A program made the position numbers and the translations under genes. Of a stretch of 64,000 nucleotides of DNA, positions 43,392-52,590 are shown piece after piece. The DNA comes from Flavobacterium flevense (GTDB lineage Bacteria; Bacteroidota; Bacteroidia; Flavobacteriales; Flavobacteriaceae). The number at the start of each line of letters is the position of its first letter. The first letter of the stretch is position 1. Where the stretch lies: the NCBI RefSeq assembly GCF_900142775.1, contig NZ_FRCC01000005.1, forward strand, positions 62,001 through 126,000, given 5' to 3'. The notes under the pieces are model-generated. The model worked only from the letters and a program-made list of their open reading frames with translations, was not told the DNA's origin and searched no databases.

Positions 43392-45827
43392 TTATTTTAC
43401 GTTGACAGTAACTTCAACTGCTTTTAGCCATGGGCTTGAAAACTGAACTTTAATAGGTTCGTTTGTTCCATTTGCCTGAATGTAAGCTAAAATACGTCCG
43501 TGATAAGCACGTTGCTCATTATCAGTATAATCAGTCATATCCGAATTATTTCCAGCTTCTAAGCCTAATAAACTAGCTGAACCACTGATTATTTTACATG
43601 TAATTTCGTTATCAGAAATCATTACAGGAACTCCGTTTTCATCCACTATTTGTAACTTAATTTCCGCAACGCCTTTATCTTTATTGATAACCGAATCGGC
43701 ATTTTTAACTACTATTGCGTGTGGTTGTTTTGAAGAAGTAATTGCATAACGGCTTACTTCTTTATTGTTTTTATCCAATCCTACTGCTTCTAATTTCCCG
43801 GATTGAAACGGAATATCCCAGGAAATAATTCCGGTTTCCTGATCGTAATCTTTTACCTCACCCACTACTTTTCCGTCTAATTCCAGACGTGCTTTGGCAG
43901 CATTGGTATAACAAACCACTTTTACCGTTTGGTCTTCCTTGTAATTCCAAATTGACCACGCATCCATAGAAAGGTCTTTTTTATTAGGATTTCTCGAAAG
44001 ATAAGTTCCAATATAAATCATTGGAGTATCTGACCAAAGCGATTGACGGAAATATCCTCTAGGCTTAATATTACCAGCAAAATCAACTAATCCTGAATAA
44101 AATCCTCTTGATGGCCATCTTCCTGATTCCCCTAAATAATCAATTCCTGTCCACAAGAATTGTCCAAAAATATGCTCGTTGTTTTTAACCGCTAACCAGG
44201 CTTCATAATCATGACGGTTTTCGCTACCAAAAATGACTCTTTTAGGATATTTTTTATGATCTGACTGGTATTTACTTTCAGTATAATTGTATCCTGTAAT
44301 ATCCAATGCTCCCGGATATTCCGTTTCGTTAGACATCGCAACACCAGCTAAACCGGCAGTAGTAGGACGAGACTTGTCGTATTTTTTAACTGCAGCAACC
44401 AATCGTTTTGCAATCGCTCCCAAACGCATCGCATCCGGAGCATCTTTTTTATAGCCTCCATAAGCTGCTTGCGAGAAACCTGAATCTCCCCCTCCATCTA
44501 AAACAGGATGAGAATACGGATCATTAGGATAATCTACCTCGTTACCAATACTCCAGGCAAAAACAGAAAGATGATTTCTGTCACGACGTACAAAATCTTC
44601 CAAATCTTTCTCTGCCCAATCAGCAAAAATATCAAACGAGCCCTCAAATCCCGGTGTTCCCTGATTCCAACCTTCTAACCATTTGCGTTTAGGAAATTCC
44701 CATTCGTCATAAGCTTCATTTAAAACTAACAATCCTAACGCATCACACAATTCATAAAAATCTGGCGCTTGTGGATTATGGCTCGTACGTATGGCGTTTA
44801 CTCCTATTTCTTTCAAAGTTTTCAATCTGTCTTCCCAAACTTCACGAGGAACAGCAGAACCTAAAACTCCCGCATCGTGATGCAAACAAACTCCTTTTAT
44901 TTTCATCCATTTGCCATTTAAAGCAAATCCTTTATTAGCATCGAAAGTAAAATTTCTAAAACCTGTCTGTGTTATCGAATGATCAATAACTTGTCCGTCT
45001 TTTAAAACGGTTGTTTTTAATTGGTACAAATTAGGATTTTGTAAATCCCATATTTTAGGATTATTTACTTTTATTTTCGTTGCAATTTTACCCGATTGAT
45101 TGGCAGCAATAGCTACATTATTGGAACTTTTTGCCACAATTTTACCATCATTTGCAATCAATTCGTTTACCACAGTTACAGTGCTTTTTTCTGCCAAACC
45201 GTTTTCTACAGCGACTTCAACATTCAAAGTTCCTGTTTTCTTATTTATTTCCGGATACGCATAAACACCCCATTGCTCAATATGCACCGGATTTGCATAC
45301 ACTACCCAAACATCTCTGTAAATTCCTGAACCGGTGTACCAACGAGAATCGGCGCTCTTGCTGTGATCCACGCGAACAGAAATCGTATTTTCAGCTCCGT
45401 ACTTAACGTACGGTGTAGCATCATAAGCAAAAGAAATATAACCATTAGGACGTTTTCCTAACGAATGTCCGTTGATAAAAACTTCGCTTCTGTTATACAC
45501 TCCTTCAAAATACAAATATACTTTTTGACCTTTTTTTGCTGATGGAATATCCATCGTTTTTCTATACCAGCCAATTCCTCCAGGTAAAAATCCTGTAGCA
45601 CTGGCCAAAGTAGGACTCAATTGTCCTTTGATACTCCAATCATGAGGAAGCGAAACAGATTGCCATTTGCTGTCATCATAACTCGCTTTTTGGAAATCCT
45701 GATTATCCTGTAGAATAAACTTCCATTGGTTATTAATTTTTTGGGAATCTCCAAATGCGATCTGACTAAAAACAGATACATAAGAAAGCATAAGAAATGC
45801 CAGTGCGATTTTTTTTGTTTTAAACAT
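43392..45827 (-). CDS. GH2 beta-galactosidase-like glycoside hydrolase (short form)
   Basis: About 811 residues, exported (cleavage near SVFSQ). The start at 45827 is preferred over an ATG nine bases upstream because an A-rich leader lies eight bases before it. Domains: jelly-roll sugar binding (about 30-190), Ig-like (about 190-300), TIM barrel (about 305-600) and C-terminal Ig-like domains. Numbered from the upstream ATG, acid/base is Glu433 in WSIGNEVDYP and nucleophile Glu539 in FGSENRHDY. A conserved operator-promoter block lies 70-115 bases upstream, so it has its own regulated start. Confidence 0.92.
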   Translation of the reverse strand: MFKTKKIALAFLMLSYVSVFSQIAFGDSQKINNQWKFILQDNQDFQKASYDDSKWQSVSLPHDWSIKGQLSPTLASATGFLPGGIGWYRKTMDIPSAKKGQKVYLYFEGVYNRSEVFINGHSLGKRPNGYISFAYDATPYVKYGAENTISVRVDHSKSADSRWYTGSGIYRDVWVVYANPVHIEQWGVYAYPEINKKTGTLNVEVAVENGLAEKSTVTVVNELIANDGKIVAKSSNNVAIAANQSGKIATKIKVNNPKIWDLQNPNLYQLKTTVLKDGQVIDHSITQTGFRNFTFDANKGFALNGKWMKIKGVCLHHDAGVLGSAVPREVWEDRLKTLKEIGVNAIRTSHNPQAPDFYELCDALGLLVLNEAYDEWEFPKRKWLEGWNQGTPGFEGSFDIFADWAEKDLEDFVRRDRNHLSVFAWSIGNEVDYPNDPYSHPVLDGGGDSGFSQAAYGGYKKDAPDAMRLGAIAKRLVAAVKKYDKSRPTTAGLAGVAMSNETEYPGALDITGYNYTESKYQSDHKKYPKRVIFGSENRHDYEAWLAVKNNEHIFGQFLWTGIDYLGESGRWPSRGFYSGLVDFAGNIKPRGYFRQSLWSDTPMIYIGTYLSRNPNKKDLSMDAWSIWNYKEDQTVKVVCYTNAAKARLELDGKVVGEVKDYDQETGIISWDIPFQSGKLEAVGLDKNNKEVSRYAITSSKQPHAIVVKNADSVINKDKGVAEIKLQIVDENGVPVMISDNEITCKIISGSASLLGLEAGNNSDMTDYTDNEQRAYHGRILAYIQANGTNEPIKVQFSSPWLKAVEVTVNVK

Positions 45828-45895
45828 AATTAACATTTTTTAATAAATAAGAGTGCTATACAATTCAGAAATTCTATAAATACAGCTTACAGAAG

Positions 45896-45942
45896 CAAAG
45901 AAATGATTTAATAATTATAATAATGAGGGGTAAATTCGCAAA
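45896..45942 (-). promoter_or_regulatory. Putative HTCS operator and weak -7 element of the GH2 gene
   Basis: Plus-strand bases 45925-45942 read GAGGGGTAAATTCGCAAA; 21 bases to the left lies CAAAGAAA (45896-45903; minus strand TTTCTTTG). The same pair of elements, with the same 21-base spacing, lies upstream of the lipoprotein-SusC operon at 57296-57342. The -7 deviates from TAnnTTTG at the second base, as expected of a promoter that needs an activator. Confidence 0.65.
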
Positions 45943-45998
45943 TTAAGTAGTACAAATATACTTTTTCAGTTAATTAATCCTACTTTTAACCGCTAATT

Positions 45999-46088
45999 TC
46001 ATTTATAAGACCCTACATAAGTAACAATTGATTTTTTGGGTATTTCAAACATATTGTTCTTTATAATTCCACAAAACAAACCTATTCA
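45999..46088 (-). pseudogene. Fossil 3' end of a GH30 gene
   Basis: Read on the minus strand, the last codons give MFEIPKKSIVTYVGSYK then a stop at 45999-46001. The intact GH30 gene ends AFDIPAKSVVTYVGTYN. Eleven of 17 positions are identical and the stop is at the same place. Upstream of about 46088 the frame meets a stop and the similarity is lost. Only the tail of the gene remains. Confidence 0.75.
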
Positions 46089-46111
46089 AATAAATTATTA
46101 CAAATAGGTTT
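46078..46111 (-). terminator. Likely terminator of the second GH2 gene
   Basis: Perfect stem AAACCTATT (46078-46086) / AATAGGTTT (46103-46111), 24 bases below the GH2 stop; on the minus strand a T-rich GTTTTG stretch follows. It overlaps the upstream edge of the GH30 fossil. Confidence 0.6.
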
Positions 46112-46135
46112 ATTGTTTTGAATTTGATAATTACT

Positions 46136-48946
46136 CTAATAAATACTTGTAGCTCCTTCTTTAGCTTTTTCTTTTTCTTCTTTTAGAATCAGTTTCAAAG
46201 CATCAGGATTTTTAATAGTATCCGGATTAAATGAAGAGCTATTCATATAATCTAATATCGAAATCAACATCTGTTTTGCCACGGGACGTTTTTCTAAATC
46301 GGTACTTAAATCAAACGATGCAATTACTAATTTTCCAGATCCTACACTTCCTTCAAAAAGTGAAGCTAATTTGCGGTTGTTAGCAAAATTATCCACCATT
46401 TCTACAATAGGATTTCCTCCCACAACACTATCCATAATAAGTGTTGTTGAGTTCACGTTCAAATCCCACCATTGCCAATCAGTATTCATATCTGTTGGGA
46501 AATGAGCCAAGGCTTTATGCGAAGGATCACAAAGAACTCCCATAGTACCTGCTTGTTTTGGAAAATGAATAGGACTCCAAAATACAGGAACAAATTTTCC
46601 TTCGATTCCTTTAATCTTTTTCCAATCCGGGTTTAATAATACTTTTTTCCCGGCGTTTAATAATTTGTAGGCTTCGTCCAAATTTCTGGTGTACACTACT
46701 TTTCCGTAATCAATAGTCTGTTTTTGAGGATAAACCCAAACATTCCATTGGTTTTTATAGTTTGTACCTTTTAAATTTACTTTGATCGTAAGTTTTGAAG
46801 CTTTGGTTATTCTAAGCAAACTTTCGTTTAAATCTAAAACTTTATGATTGTAGCCAACGGTAATTGTGGCCTTAGTACTTCCCGAAGCTATTACTGTATT
46901 TTCATCGCTAATACTCCATTGAATTTCCTGATTATTCAAATCGCTTTCTCCATAATTACTGACATCCAGAGAAGCTGTAAAAGATTCATTATTAGTATAA
47001 GTTGCTTTAGCAAAACGCATCAATGGCACAACTGGAGCTGAAAATTCTCTGAATTCTTCTGCCGAAATCAAACCTTTACTATCCCAAAAAGCATCCAGTA
47101 AACCCACTAAAGCCGTTCCCTGACCCGGAAAATCATGCAAGTCTAATAGTTGAAAACCACTGATTCCAGCTGTTTTTAAAGCTCTTTCTATTTCTTCTTT
47201 ATAAAGTATTACAGCTAACTTACCTGAAGCCTGCGTATAATCAGCGGCTTTATTGATTAATCCTTTTCGTTCTAAATCTTCTTTAACCGATTTAAAATTA
47301 ATAGGATCTAAGACTCCTGTATATTTCGAAATTTCATCTATTTTAGGATAAACTGCATATTGTCCTATTTCATGCGTAACTAGTGGTACTGTCATTCCTT
47401 CCACTGAAGCTACATAATCTTTATTAAAATTAGGGGATTCACTGTTAAAAACGCCCTGACCACGTACCCATCCTTTTTTAGTCCATTGTGTAATAAAGAA
47501 ATCATCTTCCGGTTCCGGCCATTTTCCATGCCCATTTTCGAAAGTAAAAGAAGTTGTAGTGTACAAATGTCTATTATCTTTCGCTTTTAGGCTATTCATT
47601 AATGAGGTCAAAACGGTCATATCACCCTGTAATTCATTACCCATCGACCACATACAAAAAGAAGGATGATTACCATATTCTTCTATCATTCGTTGGGCTT
47701 CGGCATATAAAAATTCGGTTGTTTTTTGATCTTCACCTATTTTAAGCGTCCAGACCGGTAATTCAACCTGAAGATAAAAACCCATTTCATCAGCCACTTC
47801 AAAAGCAGCTTTAGGCGGACACCAAGAGTGAAAACGCAAATGATTCAATCCCCAATTTTTAGCTGTTACAAATACTTTTTGCCAGCCTTCTTTGTCCATT
47901 GGCGCATGCCCGGTAAGCGGAAAAATATCACATTCTAATGTTCCTCTTAAAAACACAGGATGATTGTTAATGGTTAAAACCGATCCTTTTTTAGAGAAAC
48001 TACGCATTCCAAAATCGACAGCTGTTTGTGATTTGTTTTTTCCTGCCTTAAGCTCTGCTTTTAGTTCATATAACTCCGGTGAAAATTCGCTCCAAAGCTT
48101 TACATCTTTACCCATATCATACTCCACTTCCACAATAGATTGCCCGGTTTTTATTTGGATATCTTTTTGAAGTGCTTCAACGGAGACTTTACTTTTTTTA
48201 TTTACAGCAGTAATCGTTAAAACGCCTTTTGCTGTTTTCTTAGTATTGTTATTTAATGTGAATGCCAACTTTGCTTTTCCCGTACTGATATCTGGTTTTA
48301 CTTGTAAATTAGCGATTCGCACAGCATCAAATGCTTCAATTTCCATTTTTCCAATAACTCCATTCCAAATAATTTGTGTATGATTAGTATATGTATGCGC
48401 CATGTTATCCACACTAATATCAAATAGTTTTCGATTGTCGATACAAATGCTTATTCGATGTGTTTTTCCAGCAATAAGATATTTGCTAAGATTAAAATAA
48501 TGCGGTGCAATCAGACTATTTTGTTCTGTTTCGACTTGTTTTCCATCAATCCAAACATTTGTTTTCCAAATAACACGTTCTAATTTTAATATTAATTCTT
48601 TCCCTTTCCAATTTTTAGGAACTGTAATTTCACGTGTGTACCAGGCAGCTCCCAGATAACTGTTTTTTCTAGTTAAATGAGTCATTTGGAGTTTTTCCAG
48701 ACTTGGCTTTAACGTATTAGCAACTCCAAGACCTGCATCATCCGTGGTTCCAGGTAATTTCATTGACTGCTTAAAACTCCTGTTTTGCCAGCCGTTTTTA
48801 AATCCAATATCAGTACTGTCTAACTGAACAGTCCATTCTCCGGCTATATTCATTACCAGCTTATCTTTCGAATCCCAGGAAGAGAGAAAAAGTAATAGTA
48901 AAACTGATGCTAGAATGTGTTTGATTTGCATGCTGTTATTTTTCAT
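46136..48946 (-). CDS. GH2 family glycoside hydrolase (long form)
   Basis: About 936 residues; exported. The start at 48946 is preferred to an ATG nine bases upstream, with the same leader pattern (ATGTTAATAATG) as the other GH2 gene. Numbered from the upstream ATG: sugar-binding domain about 35-210, TIM barrel about 320-600 with acid/base Glu441 in MWSMGNELQG and nucleophile Glu529 in LVTHEIGQY. The signal ends SSWDSKDK, where lipoproteins commonly have a Cys in place of Trp. The family includes beta-galactosidases, glucuronidases and mannosidases; specificity is unclear. Confidence 0.88.
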   Translation of the reverse strand: MKNNSMQIKHILASVLLLLFLSSWDSKDKLVMNIAGEWTVQLDSTDIGFKNGWQNRSFKQSMKLPGTTDDAGLGVANTLKPSLEKLQMTHLTRKNSYLGAAWYTREITVPKNWKGKELILKLERVIWKTNVWIDGKQVETEQNSLIAPHYFNLSKYLIAGKTHRISICIDNRKLFDISVDNMAHTYTNHTQIIWNGVIGKMEIEAFDAVRIANLQVKPDISTGKAKLAFTLNNNTKKTAKGVLTITAVNKKSKVSVEALQKDIQIKTGQSIVEVEYDMGKDVKLWSEFSPELYELKAELKAGKNKSQTAVDFGMRSFSKKGSVLTINNHPVFLRGTLECDIFPLTGHAPMDKEGWQKVFVTAKNWGLNHLRFHSWCPPKAAFEVADEMGFYLQVELPVWTLKIGEDQKTTEFLYAEAQRMIEEYGNHPSFCMWSMGNELQGDMTVLTSLMNSLKAKDNRHLYTTTSFTFENGHGKWPEPEDDFFITQWTKKGWVRGQGVFNSESPNFNKDYVASVEGMTVPLVTHEIGQYAVYPKIDEISKYTGVLDPINFKSVKEDLERKGLINKAADYTQASGKLAVILYKEEIERALKTAGISGFQLLDLHDFPGQGTALVGLLDAFWDSKGLISAEEFREFSAPVVPLMRFAKATYTNNESFTASLDVSNYGESDLNNQEIQWSISDENTVIASGSTKATITVGYNHKVLDLNESLLRITKASKLTIKVNLKGTNYKNQWNVWVYPQKQTIDYGKVVYTRNLDEAYKLLNAGKKVLLNPDWKKIKGIEGKFVPVFWSPIHFPKQAGTMGVLCDPSHKALAHFPTDMNTDWQWWDLNVNSTTLIMDSVVGGNPIVEMVDNFANNRKLASLFEGSVGSGKLVIASFDLSTDLEKRPVAKQMLISILDYMNSSSFNPDTIKNPDALKLILKEEKEKAKEGATSIY

Positions 48947-49086
48947 TATTAACATTTCTTTATTGTCAGATACTATTTTGCGAGGCTTTTTTATAAATCC
49001 TTTGGATTAGTAATTTCAGCAAAAAAATAGTTTCCCGAACATAAAAGTCAAGTGTTATTTGATCCTATTATAAAGTCTAAAAAAAC

Positions 49087-49126
49087 AATCAAGCTGTTTG
49101 TCAAACCAAAAACAGACAGCTTGATT
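49087..49126 (-). terminator. Hairpin downstream of the GH2 fossil
   Basis: Stem AATCAAGCTGT (49087-49097) / ACAGCTTGATT (49116-49126); on the minus strand it is followed by GTTTTTTT. It resembles the hairpin after the intact short GH2 gene (AAGCTG/CAGCTT core), as though the fossil kept its old terminator, and now serves GH30. Confidence 0.75.
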
Positions 49127-49155
49127 GACACCAAATAAACTAACTTAACTAATTC

Positions 49156-49320
49156 TTATTTTGCATTGACAATAACTTCAGCTGACTTTAACTGACTTAT
49201 TAAAGTCACTTTTAAAGTTTGCTTTTCTCCAGTTTGTCTTATAAATAAGAGTTTACTGTTTTTACACTGCAAACTCTTATCTGTAAAATGAGAGTATTGA
49301 TTCTCATTTTTTAATTTTAT
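49156..49320 (-). pseudogene. Fossil 3' end of a GH2 beta-galactosidase-like gene
   Basis: Minus-strand translation in the frame that stops at 49156-49158 ends LKVTLISQLKSAEVIVNAK; the intact short GH2 ends IKVQFSSPWLKAVEVTVNVK. Further upstream SKLLFIRQTGEKQT lines up with GRILAYIQANGTNEP. About 50-55 codons remain, with no ATG in frame and a stop in GH30's tail region. Most of the gene is missing. Confidence 0.72.
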
Positions 49321-49328
49321 CAAATTTC

Positions 49329-50969
49329 TTAATTGTAAGTTCCTACATAAGTGACAACAGACTTAGCCGGAATATCAAAAGCAGTTGCATCAACAGCTGC
49401 TGCTTTTTTCAAACTCATTGTTTCAGAAGTTATGTAAGGTGTGAATTTATTATCAACTAAAGTACCACCTGCAAGATTTAATTTGTATGTTTTTGCCGTA
49501 GCACTATTGTTTACTGCAACAATTACTAATTTTTTATTCGCTGCATCTTTGTATGCTGTAAGCATCACACTAGTTGTTGCAGCAGCATTATCAAACTCCG
49601 GAATCATTACTCTTACCATTCCTGGTTTTACGAAGTATGAAAAGTTTCCTAAAGCCCAAAGAATTTTAGTTTCTCTTACATTACCATCATACTTGCAATA
49701 GTTAGCATCACCTGCACCATTTGATGAACCGTCATCAACATGAAGCAATCCATCTTTATAATCTCCGCGACTAACAGCCGTCCACCACTGCCAGGAAGTA
49801 ACTCCTCCGATGGAAATATCAGTACTGATAATACGGGCTACCCAAAGTGCTGTTTTCATACCTAAATCTCTGCCTGGTCCTGCTCCACCCGGAAGTTCAG
49901 CAGTTCCCGGACTTTCAAGAATACAATATTCCGAAGCCCAAACACTTAATCCCGGAACTGTAGCTGCTCTGGCTGCAACTGACTGTCTGGAAGAAATCAA
50001 TTCGCTTAACGGCCATGCTTGCCAATAACTATGTCCCGAAATGGTTTTCTTAACATTCGTTAATCCCGCAATATTTTTTGATGAATTCACACCAAAGAAA
50101 TAATCTATCTGATTAGAACGATTTTCTTTTCCTACAACCGTTTTATATAATGGTTCAAAAGCACCTGCTTCTCCCACTATAATTTGTGAATTCAATCCTT
50201 TAGCTTGTAATTTTGGAGCTAATGTATTTACAAAACTGTAAATATTAGCATTAGAAGCCGGTGATCCTTCTTGTCCTGAACCATCCCATTCATATTGTGG
50301 TTCGTTAAACGGACTCACATAATCAATTGTTAAACCGTGTTCTGATTTTAACTTATCAATGGCATTAACCCAAAAATCAGCCAATTCAGGCATTTTACCA
50401 TCCTTTAGGTTATAAAAAGTATTGATTGTTGCATGTGCTTTTCCATTTTGAGTTAAATAAACAGGAGCACTATTAGTAAAAGCTAATAATTTATCTACTC
50501 CACGTTCTTTAGCAGCTTTCATAAACCACACCTGTCCTGCTTGTTTACTCATATTGTAAGTTACGCCATCAGTAGTAAAACACTCTGTACGTCTCCACTC
50601 ATCAGTAATATCACTTGCATCACCTTGTTCAGCACTTCCTGCACCCAGATTAAAACGCCATAATGACAATCCGATTCCTTTAGGATTTCCTTCACTATCA
50701 AGCTCTCTGCTAAATAACATATCAGCAATGGCTTTCTTTTTATCAGCAGGCCAGTTTTTCCCAATATTATTACATTGCCAGGCATCTGATGCTCCAAAAC
50801 TCTCCATAGTTTGAAGGTTCATATCGAGATTAATTTTCAGTTCTGTTGTAGTTTCAACTTCAGTTTCTGAATCCTTAGCATCATCAGATGAACAGCTAAC
50901 AAACGCTGAATTAAGGGAAAGTAAACCTACTAACAGTAGGCTTACTTTATATTTTTTTAATAAATTCAT
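49329..50969 (-). CDS. GH30 family glycoside hydrolase, lipoprotein
   Basis: 546 residues with a lipobox ending at Cys26 (AFVSCSSDD), probably on the cell surface. The (beta/alpha)8 barrel and side beta domain are complete; acid/base is Glu223 in SPFNEPQYEW and nucleophile Glu347 in VWASEYCILE. GH30 members cut beta-1,6-galactan, beta-glucan, xylan or fucosides. Beside SusCD and galactosidases, beta-1,6-galactan is attractive but unproven. One base after the SusD stop, so within the SusCD operon. Confidence 0.9.
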   Translation of the reverse strand: MNLLKKYKVSLLLVGLLSLNSAFVSCSSDDAKDSETEVETTTELKINLDMNLQTMESFGASDAWQCNNIGKNWPADKKKAIADMLFSRELDSEGNPKGIGLSLWRFNLGAGSAEQGDASDITDEWRRTECFTTDGVTYNMSKQAGQVWFMKAAKERGVDKLLAFTNSAPVYLTQNGKAHATINTFYNLKDGKMPELADFWVNAIDKLKSEHGLTIDYVSPFNEPQYEWDGSGQEGSPASNANIYSFVNTLAPKLQAKGLNSQIIVGEAGAFEPLYKTVVGKENRSNQIDYFFGVNSSKNIAGLTNVKKTISGHSYWQAWPLSELISSRQSVAARAATVPGLSVWASEYCILESPGTAELPGGAGPGRDLGMKTALWVARIISTDISIGGVTSWQWWTAVSRGDYKDGLLHVDDGSSNGAGDANYCKYDGNVRETKILWALGNFSYFVKPGMVRVMIPEFDNAAATTSVMLTAYKDAANKKLVIVAVNNSATAKTYKLNLAGGTLVDNKFTPYITSETMSLKKAAAVDATAFDIPAKSVVTYVGTYN

Positions 50970-50970
50970 C

Positions 50971-52578
50971 TTAATAATTTGGGTTTTGAGTAATTACGTT
51001 ATTACTTAAATCTCTTTCAATCTGAGGTATTGGCCACAATAAGTGTTTACTAGGATCAAAATTAATTCCTTTATCCTGAGCTTCTCTTGTATTAGTAGTT
51101 TCATAAGGATCCGTTGAATTCAAATTGTATTGTACAAAAGTTCCGTTTGGTCCCATCAAAGTTTCAATTACTTTTTTCCCTGAACCTGGATCTTTTTGTC
51201 TTCGAATATCAAACAAACGCAATCCTTCAAAAGCTAATTCTAAACGGCGCTCTTTGTAGATTTTTCTCAAAAGATTTGGTCCTGCCAATCCTTCTACTAA
51301 AGGTAAATCTACACGATCTCTAATTACATTAATATCATCCATGGCTCCACCGGCATCATTTAAATGATAATTAGCTTCTGCTCTTGTAAGGTACATTTCG
51401 GCCAAACGAATCAATGGCACATTCAATGGTAAGTGACCGTCTTTTTTATCTAATGCACGACGTGTAGCGATAGGAATATAATATTTACGACAAATACGTC
51501 CTGATTTATTATCATTCAAACTGAATTTATGAGTTGGGTTCAAAACTTCATCACCATAAGCAGCTTCTCCCCATTTAGTGATAGTACTTCTGCGACGAAT
51601 TACGTCACCTTCAGAAATATAAGCGTTTTCTAAATCGCTTGTAGGCATACACCATCCCCATCCGTCAATAACATCGGCAGTACTATTACTTGGAAAGTTT
51701 TCCTTGTCTTCTCCTCTAGCTCCGGCAAAAGTAGGAAGAGCAGCACCTAAAGATCTGTCTTGTACTGATGAAGTTTGTGCTTCTAATATTGATTCAACTC
51801 CGTTATGATTATCTACACTCCAGATATCTAAGAAATTTTCTTCTAATTGGAAAGGTCCTTCTGCAATTACTTTAGTTGCATATAATTTAGCATCAGCCCA
51901 TTTTTCCTGGAACAAAGTCACACGCGCTAATAAAGCATAAGCAGCCCATTTATTTATTCTACCATTTCTTGATACAGTAACGTTTTCTAATTTTTCTGCC
52001 GATTCTTTAAGATCAGCTTCAATTTGAGCATAAACTTCAGCAGCTGAGCTACGGGATAAATTCAAATCGCCGGTACCCAAAGATTGTGTGTACAAAGGAA
52101 CTCCTCCAAAAAGGTTTACCAATTCGTAATAACAATAAGCACGAACAAATAAAGATTCCCCCATATACTGATTTTTTTGAGCATCGGTAATTGGCGCAAC
52201 ATCCATTCTCTCTAACCCAATATTAGCAGATTGAATAGTGTAGTAGTGTGCTGTATAGATACTATTCATAGCTCCCATATTCTCAGGAGTTACTACATAT
52301 TGTGCACAAGGTCTAAACGCACCATTGTCCTGACCAGTGTTACCCATCCAGGCATCATCTGTAGATGCTTCATTAACTAATCTTGGCGCAAGTAAAGTAT
52401 ACCAATCTTTAGCCAGCAATAATCGCTGCGTTAATTCATTGGTGTAATTTTCACATTCCTGTGCTGTTTGAAAATAATTTTCTAAAGTTTGAGTTCCTCT
52501 TGCTTCTTTTTCGATAAAATCGCTACAAGAAACTGCAACAGCTGCAAAAGTTAGTATTGATACTAGTATTTTTTTCAT
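50971..52578 (-). CDS. SusD/RagB-family surface glycan-binding lipoprotein
   Basis: 535 residues with lipobox AAVAVSCSDF (Cys18). It has the RagB pattern: AYCYYELVNLFGGVPLYTQ (about 149-167), RINKWAAYALLARVTLF (TPR-like), LIRLAEMYLTRAEANYHLN (about 395-413) and the end KHLLWPIPQIERDLSNNVI. It caps the SusC barrel and binds oligosaccharide. 12 bases after susC. Confidence 0.96.
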   Translation of the reverse strand: MKKILVSILTFAAVAVSCSDFIEKEARGTQTLENYFQTAQECENYTNELTQRLLLAKDWYTLLAPRLVNEASTDDAWMGNTGQDNGAFRPCAQYVVTPENMGAMNSIYTAHYYTIQSANIGLERMDVAPITDAQKNQYMGESLFVRAYCYYELVNLFGGVPLYTQSLGTGDLNLSRSSAAEVYAQIEADLKESAEKLENVTVSRNGRINKWAAYALLARVTLFQEKWADAKLYATKVIAEGPFQLEENFLDIWSVDNHNGVESILEAQTSSVQDRSLGAALPTFAGARGEDKENFPSNSTADVIDGWGWCMPTSDLENAYISEGDVIRRRSTITKWGEAAYGDEVLNPTHKFSLNDNKSGRICRKYYIPIATRRALDKKDGHLPLNVPLIRLAEMYLTRAEANYHLNDAGGAMDDINVIRDRVDLPLVEGLAGPNLLRKIYKERRLELAFEGLRLFDIRRQKDPGSGKKVIETLMGPNGTFVQYNLNSTDPYETTNTREAQDKGINFDPSKHLLWPIPQIERDLSNNVITQNPNY

Positions 52579-52590
52579 ATTCGTTTATTG

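Larger units (their letters stand above)
48956..49328. other. 373-bp gap between GH30 and the long GH2
   Basis: Contains the GH2 tail fossil (49156-49320) and a hairpin terminator (49087-49126). The remaining bases up to the GH2 start have no recognisable promoter. Confidence 0.6.

Noticed and set aside
45953..45960. TATATTTG -7 word on the minus strand upstream of the short GH2 gene
   Set aside because: It has no -33 element and would place the operator-like word inside the transcript; the CAAAGAAA element 21 bp below the operator fits the parallel site better. Kept as a possible minor start only.
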